Source: Ignavibacteria bacterium
GTDB lineage: Bacteria > Bacteroidota > Ignavibacteria > UBA10030 > SZUA-254
Assembly: GCA_016178595.1 (NCBI GenBank)
Contig: JACOSY010000013.1
Coordinates: forward strand, 159,463 to 223,462
Length of the DNA: 64,000 nucleotides
Direction: 5' to 3'
The translations under genes and the position numbers were made by a program. Below the pieces are notes generated by a model. It ran no database searches. It was not told where the DNA came from and was given only the letters and a program-made list of their open reading frames with translations. Position 1 is the stretch's first letter. Every line of letters begins with the position of its first letter. Shown in pieces: positions 8,958-17,651 of the stretch.

Positions 8958-9560
8958 ATGAAAACACTCACCGTACTCTTATTCGCTCTCCTTGTCGCCG
9001 TTGGATCGTTGACGGCGCAGACGACATGGAAGGGAGACAAGGCACACAGCCGCGTCGAATTCACCGTGACGCACTTACTCATCTCCGAAGTCACCGGTCG
9101 TTTTACCGATTTTGATGCAACGCTTGAGCAGGGCGCTGACGATTTCAGCGGCAGCAAAGTGCAGGCAACGATCCGCACTGCGAGCGTGAACACGGATAAC
9201 GAATTTCGCGACAAAGATCTTCGCTCCGACAACTTCTTCAACGCCGATTCATTTCCAACGATCACGTTCAAGAGCACGAAATTCGAGAAGACAGGGAAAG
9301 ACACATATCTCATCACCGGCGACCTCACCATCCGCAACATCACGAAGTCCGTTGTGCTGAACGCGGTTCTCAAAGGTCAGTACTCTGACTCCAAGGGACA
9401 TGCAAAGGCTGGATTTAAGGCAACGACCACGATCGATCGGTTTGAGTTCGGGATAAAGTGGAATAGAACGATCGAAACGGGGGGACTCGTTGCGAGCAAG
9501 GAAGTCGGCATTACACTTCTCTTTGAGCTTAACAAGCAGATGCCGGGGGCGTCGAAGTAA
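8958..9560 (+). CDS. YceI-like periplasmic lipid-binding protein
   Basis: 200 residues with a Sec signal (MKTLTVLLFALLVAVGSLTAQ) and one YceI lipocalin-like barrel. Family signatures: W-K-G-D-K-A-H-S-R-V-E-F, the SVNTDNEFRDKDLRSDNFFNA segment, FPTITFKST, LTIRNITKSVVL and FGIKWNR. YceI proteins bind isoprenoid-type lipids in the periplasm. It is the second gene after marR; pairing of MarR regulators with YceI proteins is recurrent, which suggests induction by a membrane-active or oxidising compound. Confidence 0.92.
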   Translation: MKTLTVLLFALLVAVGSLTAQTTWKGDKAHSRVEFTVTHLLISEVTGRFTDFDATLEQGADDFSGSKVQATIRTASVNTDNEFRDKDLRSDNFFNADSFPTITFKSTKFEKTGKDTYLITGDLTIRNITKSVVLNAVLKGQYSDSKGHAKAGFKATTTIDRFEFGIKWNRTIETGGLVASKEVGITLLFELNKQMPGASK

Positions 9561-9701
9561 GCATGGAGCAACCTGTTGGTGCCGTCTATGTAGTGTGTGA
9601 TGGTGGTGGATTCGATGGCGGCGGCACCGACGGGCATATTTCACACAAGGCAGTCACGACGCGATGACGAATAGATCGACTGAAGAACTGAGAGGACAAA
9701 C

Positions 9702-9998
9702 ATGAACCAGTACATGGTGATCATAACACTGCCGGAAGAGATGAGCGATGAGTTCCTCTCTTTCATTCCACAACAGCGCGCACACATTAACAGGTTACTC
9801 GAAGAAGGTGTTGTGTGGAGTTATTCTCTTGCGCTCGATCGCTCGAAGCTGTGGGCTGTCATCCAGGGACAGTCTAAGCAAGAAGTGAGTCGGATCCTCG
9901 ATGAGTTTCCGCTGAGAAAGTTCATGACTGCCGAAGTCGTTGAGCTTGCGTTCCACAAGACAAGAATCAGTCCGCTGTTAGCAGTCTCGATGAACTGA
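9702..9998 (+). CDS. Muconolactone isomerase / YciI-like small protein
   Basis: 98-residue dimeric alpha-beta barrel protein. It begins MNQYMVIITLPEEMSDEFLSFIPQQRAHINRL and contains DRSKLWAVIQ and EFPLRKFM, the pattern of muconolactone-isomerase-like (YciI superfamily) proteins. No aromatic degradation genes are nearby, so an enzymatic role in beta-ketoadipate metabolism is unlikely; it may be a small accessory enzyme of the MarR/YceI group 140 bp upstream. The start follows GAGAGGACAAAC. Confidence 0.7.
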   Translation: MNQYMVIITLPEEMSDEFLSFIPQQRAHINRLLEEGVVWSYSLALDRSKLWAVIQGQSKQEVSRILDEFPLRKFMTAEVVELAFHKTRISPLLAVSMN

Positions 9999-10082
9999 CG
10001 TCTGTCGGTAAAAGTGTGTACAGTCTTGCCATGAGCGATCGGGTAATCGAAAGTTCTATCCTGTGCCACTCGAGCACCTGCC

Positions 10083-10751
10083 TTAGTGCGCTTCCTTCAG
10101 TTTGGTCTTGAATACCGCTTTGAATTTTTCCACTTTCGGCTGGATAACGAACTTGCAATAGGGCTGGTTGCCGTTTTCATTGAAGTAGTTCTGGTGGTAA
10201 TCTTCTGCTTTGAAGAAGTTTGTGAAAGGGACAATCTCCGTTACGATCGGTGCGTTGAATGCACCTGAAGCATCGAGTTCTTTCTTGTAGTGCTCGGCAA
10301 GCGTACGCTGCTCATCGTTGTGGTAGAAGATGGCCGAGCGGTACTGCGTTCCTTCATCGTTTCCCTGCCGGTTGAGTGTCGTTGGGTCGTGCACCTTCCA
10401 GAAGACCTCGAGAAGTTCCGCGTACGATATCTCTTTTGGATCAAAGGCAATCTGGCAAGCCTCGGCGTGCCCTGTGGTGTCGGTACAGACTTGTTTGTAG
10501 TTGGGATTCGGAACGTGTCCGCCGGAGTAGCCCGAGACGATCGAGCGTACACCTTTGAGATTTTGGAAGATGGCTTCCACACACCAGAAACATCCTGCAG
10601 CGAATGTTGCCGTATCAACCGTTGTCGAGTTCATAGCTCCCCTCCGTTTGTGTTGTGCCTTTGTATTGTCTCCAAACAATGTGCCGTGCGATTCCGTCGT
10701 TCCAACAAGAACAAGCAGCATCGCGACGATTCCACCGATATGTCTCATCAT
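10083..10751 (-). CDS. msrA: Peptide methionine sulfoxide reductase A, exported form
   Basis: Reduces the S-epimer of methionine sulfoxide. The catalytic motif GCFWC sits after an N-terminal extension, followed by SGYSGG, GHAEACQIAFDP, the GNDEGTQYRSAIFY block and the EDYHQNYF end. From the ATG at 10751 the protein is 222 residues and starts with a hydrophobic signal-like segment (MMRHIGGIVAMLLVLVGTTESHG), suggesting export to the periplasm; GAAAGGA lies 5 nt before this start. A longer frame begins at 10820 but lacks a ribosome-binding site. Confidence 0.92.
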   Translation of the reverse strand: MMRHIGGIVAMLLVLVGTTESHGTLFGDNTKAQHKRRGAMNSTTVDTATFAAGCFWCVEAIFQNLKGVRSIVSGYSGGHVPNPNYKQVCTDTTGHAEACQIAFDPKEISYAELLEVFWKVHDPTTLNRQGNDEGTQYRSAIFYHNDEQRTLAEHYKKELDASGAFNAPIVTEIVPFTNFFKAEDYHQNYFNENGNQPYCKFVIQPKVEKFKAVFKTKLKEAH

Positions 10752-10948
10752 TTTTCCTTTCGTATAACTGCGATCATGATCGGATCGGCGAGCCCGCATG
10801 CCATTCCGTTTGACAAACACCTTTTCATGATCGGCAATATTAATGTAGAGAAAGCCCGGCTAATTATCAAACATGAACATGACGGTGTGCGAACATTCGA
10901 GCGACCCCAGCCTTTCTTTCGTACGGAACATTTTCTACATTAGATCAG

Positions 10949-11719
10949 ATGAAGGCTAAAGGCTTCAAAGATTATTTCTCCCAACGGGCGGCAGACTATG
11001 CGCGATACAGGCCGCAGTATCCCGAAGAACTTTTTCGCTATCTCGCGTCTCTTGTGGCGCGCCATGATCTCGCCTGGGATTGCGCGACAGGCAACGGACA
11101 GGCTGCGCAGGGCCTCGTGCCGTTCTTCAAGCGTGTCGTTGCAACAGATGCGAGCATCCGGCAGATCGAGCACGCCTACCCACATGACCGCATCGACTAT
11201 ATCGTCGCGTCGGCAGAACGGTCGCCGCTCGAATCGTCCTCGGTCGATCTCATCGCGGTAGCGACTGCAGTTCACTGGTTCGATTTCGACAGGTTCTATG
11301 CCGAGGTCGATCGCGTCCTTCGTCCCGATGGCGTCATTGCCGTCTGGTGTTACGGATGGACAAGCATTTCACCCGGGATCGATGCGGTCACTGCAACGTA
11401 TGGCCGGGATGTGGTTGGGCCATACTGGCCGCCGGAAAGACGATTCGTCGATGAAGGTTACCGGACAATTCCATTTCCCTTCATGGAGATTCCTTCACCG
11501 CCATTCACTCTTGAGCGGGAATGGACGATGGAGGAGCTGATCGGCTATTGGGAGACATGGTCGGCGACGAGGATGTACAGCGAACAACACCATGCCCATC
11601 CTGCTGATGAAGTCCGGGAGAAATTGGAAATGGCCTGGGGCGATCCGGCAGCGAAAAGACTCGTTCGGTGGCCGCTGCATTTGAGAGCAGGGCGGAAGAA
11701 AGATTTGAGTTTCGTTTGA
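10949..11719 (+). CDS. Class I SAM-dependent methyltransferase
   Basis: 256-residue Methyltransf_11-type protein: FKDYFSQRAADYARYRPQYP at the N-terminus, motif I region LAWDCATGNGQAAQGL, acidic loop VVATDASIRQIE, and ASAERSPLESSSVDLIAVATAVHWFDF. This is the pattern of the trans-aconitate-methyltransferase-like cluster of uncharacterised enzymes. The C-terminus (RWPLHLRAGRKKDLSFV) departs slightly from the usual 'WPL.LRVGRK' ending but is complete. The substrate is unknown. Confidence 0.85.
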   Translation: MKAKGFKDYFSQRAADYARYRPQYPEELFRYLASLVARHDLAWDCATGNGQAAQGLVPFFKRVVATDASIRQIEHAYPHDRIDYIVASAERSPLESSSVDLIAVATAVHWFDFDRFYAEVDRVLRPDGVIAVWCYGWTSISPGIDAVTATYGRDVVGPYWPPERRFVDEGYRTIPFPFMEIPSPPFTLEREWTMEELIGYWETWSATRMYSEQHHAHPADEVREKLEMAWGDPAAKRLVRWPLHLRAGRKKDLSFV

Positions 11720-11856
11720 ATTCTAAGGACATTACAGACTCCGCACGGTTAGGATTGATACTGAGCCGCTGTGAGAGTCGGTTGACTGACATACAACTGA
11801 TTTCACACGCATAGAATATGATAAATGAATTTCATCACTGAAGCGTTACAACAACC

Positions 11857-13212
11857 ATGAAACTACATCGTCTCTTCTGTTTGCCGGTGATCGTCGCAGC
11901 GACAATCTCGGTGGGCGCGATTGCCCGGCAAAAAATGTCTCTGACGGTGGAACAGGCCATCGCAACGGGGCTGGAGAAAAGCAAGTCGCTTCATGCATCG
12001 TTGATGAGGGTGGAAGCGGCGGATGCGAAAGCGAGCGAGGTGAACGCTGCACGCCTTCCGAGCCTTCGATTGGGCGGTTCGTACGCACGATTGAGCGATG
12101 TGCCGGGGTTTGAGATCGGGCCGTTCCCACCGCTTCTTAACGATCGCGTGACCATATCGCCTGCGGTTTTCAATAACTATAACGTGAAGTTGTCATTGCA
12201 ACAGCCCCTCTTCACAGGCATGCGACTCAACTCAAGCGCGGATATTGCCGACTACACATCGCAAGCAACGTCGCAGGACTACCACCGCGACCGCTCAGAG
12301 CTCGTCTATACCATCAAGGCATCATACTGGAATTTGTACAAGGCCATCGAATTCAAGAAAGTCATCGATGAAAACGTCGAGCAGATGAAGGCGCACCTCA
12401 GGGATGTTCAAAATATGGCGGCACAGGGACTCGTTACGAAAAATGAAGTCCTCAAGGTTGAAGTGCAGCTCTCGAACGTGCAGCTGCAGCAGATCGATGC
12501 ACGCAACAATGTCCAGCTTGCGGCCATAGGTCTCAACAATGTCATCGATATCCCGCTCAATACGGAAATCGATCTCGCCTCGACTGTACAGCCGGAGTCG
12601 CAGAAGACGTATGGCAATGTGAATGAACTCGTGCAGCAAGCTATTGACCGCCGGTACGAGGTAAAGTCGACGGAGCTGCATGTGAAGGCAAGCGAATCGG
12701 CAGTGACGCTTGCGCGATCGGGCTGGTTCCCGCAAGTATTTCTCACCGGCAACTATTACTATGCGCGCCCGAACCAACGACTCTTCCCGACACAGGACAA
12801 GTTCAGCGATACATGGGATGTCACACTGTCGGTCTCGCTCGATATTTGGAATTGGGGATCAACAATCCACCAAACCAATCAGGCACAGGCACAACTTGCG
12901 CAAGTGCAGGATGCGCTCGGGCAATTGAAGGACGGCATTGCGCTCGAAGTGACACAAAGTTATCTCAATTTCAACCAATCGAGGGAACGAATCGGTGTTG
13001 CAGAAAAAGGCGTGAGCCAGGCGGAAGAAAATCGCCGCATCACGAACGAGAAATTCAAGGCGGGCATTGCATTAAACTCCGATCTACTCGATGCAGAAGC
13101 GGCGCTCTTACAGGCGAAGTGGAATTACATCCAGTCGCTTGTCGATCATGAGCTTGCGGACGCGAAGCTGCAACAGGCCGCTGCACTCGACGAAGCTCCG
13201 GATAAACGTTAA
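11857..13212 (+). CDS. TolC-family outer membrane efflux protein
   Basis: 451 residues with an N-terminal signal (cleavage probably near AIARQ) and two OEP repeats rich in coiled-coil: the first includes ARLPSLRLGGSYARLSDVPGF and the second LARSGWFPQVFLTGNYYYARPN with the following VSLDIWNWG. This is the usual length and architecture of TolC/CusC trimers forming the outer-membrane channel of tripartite pumps or type I secretion. The inner-membrane pump and adaptor are not in the neighbourhood, so the partner cannot be named. Confidence 0.92.
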   Translation: MKLHRLFCLPVIVAATISVGAIARQKMSLTVEQAIATGLEKSKSLHASLMRVEAADAKASEVNAARLPSLRLGGSYARLSDVPGFEIGPFPPLLNDRVTISPAVFNNYNVKLSLQQPLFTGMRLNSSADIADYTSQATSQDYHRDRSELVYTIKASYWNLYKAIEFKKVIDENVEQMKAHLRDVQNMAAQGLVTKNEVLKVEVQLSNVQLQQIDARNNVQLAAIGLNNVIDIPLNTEIDLASTVQPESQKTYGNVNELVQQAIDRRYEVKSTELHVKASESAVTLARSGWFPQVFLTGNYYYARPNQRLFPTQDKFSDTWDVTLSVSLDIWNWGSTIHQTNQAQAQLAQVQDALGQLKDGIALEVTQSYLNFNQSRERIGVAEKGVSQAEENRRITNEKFKAGIALNSDLLDAEAALLQAKWNYIQSLVDHELADAKLQQAAALDEAPDKR

Positions 13213-13260
13213 CGCGTCATCGGATTTAAAAGTGAATAGAAATTTGCTGGAGAATAAGCG

Positions 13261-14226
13261 GTGACGACACGACGAAGGTTTCTCGCGAAGGTGGGAGTCG
13301 GAATTCTTGCTCCGAAGGTTCTGCTTGCTCAACAAGGTGAGCGAAGGCGGCGATCGGTTCTCGATATGCTCTTCGCAAACGATGTCACGGAACCGGCGCC
13401 CGTTCGTCCCGATCCGAAACAGTGGGATAATTCTACGATTACGGCAGCGTGGATCGGACACGCGACCGTCCTCATCAATTTCTTCGGCACGAAGATCATT
13501 ACCGATCCCGTCTTCTCGCAGAAGATCGGCATCAATCTGCTCGGGCTGGCGACGCTCGGTCCACAACGACTCGTTGAACCGGCGCTCCGTATAGACGAGC
13601 TGCCGCCGGTTGATCTGATTCTCCTATCTCATGCACACATGGATCATCTTGATTTTCCCTCGCTCCGCAAATTCAACAAGAACATTTCCGTCGTTATGGC
13701 GAAGAACACTTCCGATCTTCTCTTCGGGCGCGGGTGGAAGGACGTGCGCGAGCTTGATTGGGGGGAAACAGTAACATTGAAGGGCGTAACAATCGAAGCG
13801 CTGAAAGTCCGTCACTTCGGTTGGAGATTTCCGTGGGAGAAGGATCGCTCGCGCGGCGAGTGGAATGGGAGAAGTTTCAACGCGTATCTTCTCTCGAAGA
13901 ATGGAAAGCATATCGTCTTCGGCGGAGACACGGCGTACCAGGAATTCTTCACAAGTCTCGCAGACCGAAACATTCCCATCGATCTCGCCATCCTGCCCAT
14001 CGGGGCGTACGATCCGTGGATTCACGTGCACGCAAATCCCGAGCAAGCCGTGGCAATGGCGAACCACATGAAGGCGAAGGCCATCCTCCCGATTCACTGG
14101 AACACATTCACGCTCAGCTTCGAGCCGCAGCGGGAGCCGATTGAGCGGTTAAAGCGGGCGCTCGCACAGCATTCACCCACTCTTGCCCTTGACGACGTCG
14201 GGCAAACGTGGAGGCTTACTTCGTAA
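13261..14226 (+). CDS. Exported MBL-fold metallo-hydrolase (NAPE-PLD/UlaG-like)
   Basis: 321 residues, GTG start with AGAATAAGCG upstream. The N-terminus TTRRRFLAKVGVGILAP resembles a Tat signal with the RRxFL core. Metallo-beta-lactamase motifs: AWIGHATVLINFFGTKIITDP, SHAHMDHLDFPSL (HxHxDH), FGGDTAYQEFF and the late ILPIHWNTF. This arrangement matches NAPE-PLD-like lipid phospholipase/RomA-type proteins. Its end overlaps the convergent lipoprotein gene by 11 bp. Confidence 0.85.
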   Translation: MTTRRRFLAKVGVGILAPKVLLAQQGERRRRSVLDMLFANDVTEPAPVRPDPKQWDNSTITAAWIGHATVLINFFGTKIITDPVFSQKIGINLLGLATLGPQRLVEPALRIDELPPVDLILLSHAHMDHLDFPSLRKFNKNISVVMAKNTSDLLFGRGWKDVRELDWGETVTLKGVTIEALKVRHFGWRFPWEKDRSRGEWNGRSFNAYLLSKNGKHIVFGGDTAYQEFFTSLADRNIPIDLAILPIGAYDPWIHVHANPEQAVAMANHMKAKAILPIHWNTFTLSFEPQREPIERLKRALAQHSPTLALDDVGQTWRLTS

Positions 14227-14611
14227 CGAACAGTCGTGCGACGTACGATCGAGGATCGATCCTTCCCCCGATCTTCGGGTACGGAGTGAGTCGCTTGAGA
14301 TCAATCCGGTAACCCGCAAAGGAGATTGATCGCGGGTCAAGCGTTGTGTTAAGCACCGCGTCCATTGCGATAGCGTTTGGTCTCTCGAGTCGCAGCCGTA
14401 TTCGTGCGTTTCCCTCCCACAAGCATTCGACGCCTTCCGGACAGCGCGAATCTTCGTCGACACGCGTGAAAATGATGTTAAGCGATTCGCCCTGAATGGC
14501 GGCGCGCTCTTCTACCGTAAGGTCGAACTCTTGACTCAATGGAACCGTCTCAACAGGGCCGGGTGCGCAAGTGATTGCTGCGAAGCAAAAAAGGAACAGG
14601 AAAGATTTCAT
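14216..14611 (-). CDS. Small lipoprotein with DSRCPEGVECLW-type domain
   Basis: From the ATG at 14611 (AGGAG 7 nt upstream) the product is 131 residues: a lipoprotein signal MKSFLFLFCFAAITC with probable lipidated Cys, then a compact domain containing VDEDSRCPEGVECLWEGNAR. The D-S-R-C-P..V-C-W block recurs in many uncharacterised secreted bacterial proteins; its function is unknown and the two Cys probably form a disulfide. The longer open frame to 14755 adds a non-conserved N-terminus and is not preferred. Confidence 0.7.
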   Translation of the reverse strand: MKSFLFLFCFAAITCAPGPVETVPLSQEFDLTVEERAAIQGESLNIIFTRVDEDSRCPEGVECLWEGNARIRLRLERPNAIAMDAVLNTTLDPRSISFAGYRIDLKRLTPYPKIGGRIDPRSYVARLFVTK

Positions 14612-14723
14612 AGAGTACTCCTGAATGATCATATTCAGGCGGGCGTTGATGATCCGTAAATGTATACCACGAACTGATGTCAATTGTTCCAACATGATGG
14701 AACATCCAAGCAAACGCCTCGAA

Positions 14724-15041
14724 TTAGAATGGAATTTCAGATTCCCAGCCGTCAAACTCTGCGTAGTACGAAGCCGAGAGATCTACTAACCAGTCGCAAA
14801 GTGTCTCAAACGTATCGTCGATCGGGATTAACTCTTTGCGTGCAAGACAGAGCCAATGATCGGTGCCCGACTCTTCCACGGTCACCTCGAACTCTTTTCG
14901 CTGAAGTTCTGCGGCGAGCAGGTATGCTTGGCGCTCATCATCCAGATAAAAATAAAAGTCGATCGGATGCTTGTGGCTGACGTCCGAGCCAAATCGTTCG
15001 AGTTGCGCTCGAATATGCTTGCCCTGATGCTGAGAATCCAT
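14724..15041 (-). CDS. RraB-like (RNase E regulator B family) protein
   Basis: 105 residues from the ATG at 15041, which has GGAGG 5 nt upstream; the track to 15065 is only an open extension. Features DFYFYLDDERQAYLLAAEL, FEVTVEESGTDHWLCLARK and the terminal YYAEFDGWESE are the RraB/DUF1260 pattern. In E. coli RraB binds RNase E and changes degradosome composition; whether that holds outside proteobacteria is unknown. It lies just upstream of the lipoprotein gene on the same strand. Confidence 0.8.
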   Translation of the reverse strand: MDSQHQGKHIRAQLERFGSDVSHKHPIDFYFYLDDERQAYLLAAELQRKEFEVTVEESGTDHWLCLARKELIPIDDTFETLCDWLVDLSASYYAEFDGWESEIPF

Positions 15042-15125
15042 ATGACCTCCACGTTTGCGATTCATGATTGGACAGAAGAAAAGTAGGAAGGTCTCAGATC
15101 AATAGCAAGGGCAAGACGGGTGTTG

Positions 15126-16265
15126 TTAGTTCGATGAAGCTTCGGCGGCACCGGCAACTTTCTGCGCCGAGCCGAGACTTTCCGAAGCGAAATCAAAACT
15201 TTTCTCCCCTCGTTCCAGGCTGAGCAATGCCTCCTTTCTGCGAAGCCCGCCGCCGTAACCGCCAAGCTCGCCATTCTTGTTGACGACGCGGTGACAGGGG
15301 ATGACGATTGCAATGCGGTTCATCCCGTTTGCCGTACCTACTGCCCTGACTGCATTCGGCGAGCCGATCCTCTTCGCGATGTCTTCGTACGATGTCGTCA
15401 TGCCGTAGGGAATCTTCAGCAGCTCATTCCAGACTTGCTGCTGGAACGGACTTCCCGGATAGATGAGTTGTATCGAAAATTTCCTTCGATTACCTTCGAA
15501 GTACTCGTGCAATTCATCGTTCAATTGCTGGATGTGTTTGTTGCTTCCCGGAACGATCGCACACTTGAAATGCCGGCGTAGTGTCGTCACTTGTGCCTCC
15601 AGCATACGCCGGTCGGTAAATTCGAGAAAACAAATTCCACGGGAATTTGCGCCTGCAATCAACGGTCCGAGCGGACTCTCGATCCACGCGGCGACGATGC
15701 ATTCCGTATCGCGGCTCTTTCCCGGCGGCGTGCCGAAGGTTTTCACGAACGCATCGCGGAAGCCGCTGTGAGAATTGTATCCGAAACCAAGCGCAACGTC
15801 GTCGAGATCTTCACCGAGCCGGATCTGTTCCAGCGATTTGCCGAGTCGTCTGCCGCGGCAGTACGCCTGAAACGTCATGCCGTAATTCTTGAGGAAATAT
15901 CGCCGTGCCCGTGCGGGATCGATCTCCATCGCACGAACATCGGCATCGGTGAGTCTCACCGTGGGATCGTTGTCAATTGTTGCAAGAAGTTTCGCGACCC
16001 ACTCCGGTGGCGTGCCGTTTGGCTGAAGAGGCCGGCAGCGCTTGCACGGGCGGTAGCCGGCGAAGATCGCTTCACGCGGCGAGGCGTAGTACTCGACGTT
16101 CTTCGGCTCCGGTTTCCGCGCCTGACACGATGGCTTGCAAAAGATCCCGGTCGTGCGGACGGCGAGAATGAAGATGCCATCGTACGACGAATCGCTCTGT
16201 CTGTATGCGCGCTGCATTTCGGAAATGGGCGGAAGAGTTTGTGTTTGCATTGATCGGTCTTTCAT
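15126..16265 (-). CDS. ada: Bifunctional Ada: methylphosphotriester repair, AraC regulator and O6-alkylguanine transferase
   Basis: 379 residues. The N-terminal Ada zinc domain has Cys43, Cys47, Cys74 and Cys77; Cys43 is the methyl acceptor for phosphotriesters. An AraC-type HTH follows (residues about 105-180), then the MGMT domain with the PCHR active site (Cys324, IPCHRVVNKNGELGGYGGG). It repairs DNA methylation damage and activates the adaptive response. A second ATG at 16250 is possible. tag, encoding another alkylation-repair enzyme, lies 3 kb away. Confidence 0.95.
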   Translation of the reverse strand: MKDRSMQTQTLPPISEMQRAYRQSDSSYDGIFILAVRTTGIFCKPSCQARKPEPKNVEYYASPREAIFAGYRPCKRCRPLQPNGTPPEWVAKLLATIDNDPTVRLTDADVRAMEIDPARARRYFLKNYGMTFQAYCRGRRLGKSLEQIRLGEDLDDVALGFGYNSHSGFRDAFVKTFGTPPGKSRDTECIVAAWIESPLGPLIAGANSRGICFLEFTDRRMLEAQVTTLRRHFKCAIVPGSNKHIQQLNDELHEYFEGNRRKFSIQLIYPGSPFQQQVWNELLKIPYGMTTSYEDIAKRIGSPNAVRAVGTANGMNRIAIVIPCHRVVNKNGELGGYGGGLRRKEALLSLERGEKSFDFASESLGSAQKVAGAAEASSN

Positions 16266-16433
16266 TGTATGATACCATCAATATAATGGATTGACGAGAA
16301 AGACTCCACCGAAAAATGGACGGGGAAGTTGGTGGTCGGGACTGGAGAATGTAAGTAGTCTAATGCTAAACCAGCCTCTTCACAGAAGGGCGTTACGAAA
16401 AAGAGTCAAACATACCTGCGCTTGTTAACGAAG

Positions 16434-16532
16434 TCATCCGCCTGAAGAGCTTGGAGGATTCTGTGTGGATGTTGGCTTAGGACGAGGCGGAGGTTTCGGC
16501 GGAGGATTTGGAGCACCAGTCTTTACACCCAT
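16434..16532 (-). CDS. Proline-rich 32-residue microprotein
   Basis: A short frame beginning MGVKTGAPNPPPKPPPRP and ending SSSGG: 12 of 32 residues are proline, with three lysines and one arginine. An AGGAG box lies 9 nt before the ATG, and the frame starts 22 bp after the stop of the two-TM protein gene on the same strand, so the two were probably co-translated. Pro-rich basic tails can bind SH3-like folds or membranes; nothing can be assigned. It is too small to be certain, but the ribosome-binding site and position favour a real gene. Confidence 0.5.
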   Translation of the reverse strand: MGVKTGAPNPPPKPPPRPKPTSTQNPPSSSGG

Positions 16533-16554
16533 TTTCGTGTTCTCCTATATTAGT

Positions 16555-16995
16555 CTAAGTGTTCTGCAATCGCTTGTTCAATGTCTCTTGAACTAGACGA
16601 TAGACCCGCTTCGTAAGAAATGGGTCTACCTTTGTGACCTGATAAGCATCTGCGAATCGTTTGCGTAGAATACCCAGCGACTTACTGTATTCGTCTATGG
16701 AAAAGTCAGGAAAAAATCTCATTTGATTAAGAAAACTTTCTATCTCGATTCGAAGAGAACTAAACTGACTCCGGGCTGATCCCTCATCGGTTAGCTTCCG
16801 GGAGACGTCGAGAGCCTTGTGAACGATCGCCAAAAGCGCTCCAACGCTTGCCAGAAGGACCCATACAAGTTTGTAATCAGGGTTATTCCAAAGTGTCCAT
16901 CCAGAGATCGCAGACCCCGAGGTTGTAAGAGCTAGCATTACCTTTGAGATCTCGTCGAACCGTTGCCACCGCAACACTATCCTTTCCGCCAGTAA
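16555..16995 (-). pseudogene. 3' part of a split two-TM (SLATT-like) membrane protein gene
   Basis: The frame from 16995 codes LLAERIVLRWQRFDEISKV, two predicted TM segments (VMLALTTSGSAISGWTLW; VWVLLASVGALLAIVH), then a charged helical cytoplasmic part of about 85 residues. It has no proper start: a stop is just upstream and the best internal start is GTG 16977. The missing 24 N-terminal codons are at 17698-17769; joining 17698 directly to 16995 gives one 170-residue frame. A 702-bp gene cassette separates the two parts. The two-helix-plus-coiled-coil architecture resembles SLATT-type proteins linked to bacterial defence; the family itself is not certain. Confidence 0.75.
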
Positions 16996-17119
16996 CGTTT
17001 AGCAAAACACCGCAGCACTTTTGCGAGCTATAAACGATCCATTTTCCGCGAGCAAAAGTGTTGAGCGCCAACAATAATTCATATCAAAAGATGGAGCGTC
17101 GGTGTTTTGCTTGTTATGC
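16996..17119 (-). repeat. Probable attC recombination site of the HNH cassette
   Basis: On the minus strand the site opens with GCATAAC (R', overlapping the HNH stop codon TAA) and in the circular cassette closes with GTTATAC (R''), complementary at 6 of 7 positions. Between them are paired arms AGCAAAACACCG/CGGTGTTTTGCT (12 bp) and CACTTTTGC/GCAAAAGTG (9 bp), giving a long imperfect stem of about 125 nt, within the size range of attC sites. The pairing even continues outside the R boxes. Confidence 0.65.
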
Positions 17120-17584
17120 GCCGCTGCCGCCGTGTGATTTGTAGCTTGCCAGAAACCTTTCAATCTCAGTTCGTAGTGCCCGAACTTTACCGAGAAGAAT
17201 CTCGTACTGTTGATTCTCTTCCTTGGAGAGGCGAGATGTGAGAGGTCTTGGTTGATATCCAAAGGACTTCACGTAACTTTTGAGTTTGTTTATCCGCTCA
17301 TCCAAGTCTTGGACGCCACGAGACCGTGGAGACTTCGGAGCGTTTCCTAACATCCACTTTTCAAAATGCGTGTGCTGTTTGGAGTCGTCGCACGGCTGGC
17401 AAGCTGGAACAATATTGCCGATGACGGTTTCTCCACCTTCTTTGAGTGGAGTAAGGTGATCCCATCTCTCTGGTTCGGCACTACCACAGAAGACACATTC
17501 CTCTTTACCGTCATTGAAAAAGAATCGCTTGACCTTCTCGGCTTCTTCTTTAGCCAAATCGGCTCGTGGAGAGTCCGTCGGCAA
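17114..17584 (-). CDS. HNH endonuclease domain protein, cassette-borne, probably frameshifted at its 5' end
   Basis: 156-residue frame starting at TTG. It carries a zinc-type HNH core: CVFCGSAEPERWDHLTPL and NIVPACQPCDDSK (two CxxC pairs and the DH catalytic pair), followed by a helical C-terminus. The start is doubtful: a strong GAGGAG-ATG lies upstream at 17651, but its frame (MRDPNFPPDGGLSIAF...) ends at 17550 and overlaps the HNH frame by 35 bp, shifted by one base. A single-base indel near 17560-17584 would fuse the two into a protein of about 178 residues. Confidence 0.7.
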   Translation of the reverse strand: MPTDSPRADLAKEEAEKVKRFFFNDGKEECVFCGSAEPERWDHLTPLKEGGETVIGNIVPACQPCDDSKQHTHFEKWMLGNAPKSPRSRGVQDLDERINKLKSYVKSFGYQPRPLTSRLSKEENQQYEILLGKVRALRTEIERFLASYKSHGGSGA

Positions 17585-17651
17585 GGGAACGCTCGATCAT
17601 TGAGAAGGCAATGCTAAGCCCACCGTCTGGTGGAAAGTTCGGGTCACGCAT
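17550..17651 (-). CDS. Short leader frame, likely the true N-terminus of the HNH protein
   Basis: 33-residue frame MRDPNFPPDGGLSIAFSM... with GAGGAG 6 nt before its ATG, the only good ribosome-binding site in the cassette. It runs into the HNH frame and stops 35 bp inside it. Either an indel split one gene, or this is a leader coupled to an internal TTG start. The composition (SIAFSMIERSLADGLS) looks like a normal protein segment, which favours the split-gene explanation. Confidence 0.45.
   Translation of the reverse strand: MRDPNFPPDGGLSIAFSMIERSLADGLSTSRFG

Noticed and set aside
16434..16532. Gly-Gly C-terminus of the proline-rich microprotein as a ubiquitin-like or double-glycine substrate
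   Set aside because: No E1/E2-like, peptidase or ABC exporter gene is nearby; the GG ending alone is not evidence.
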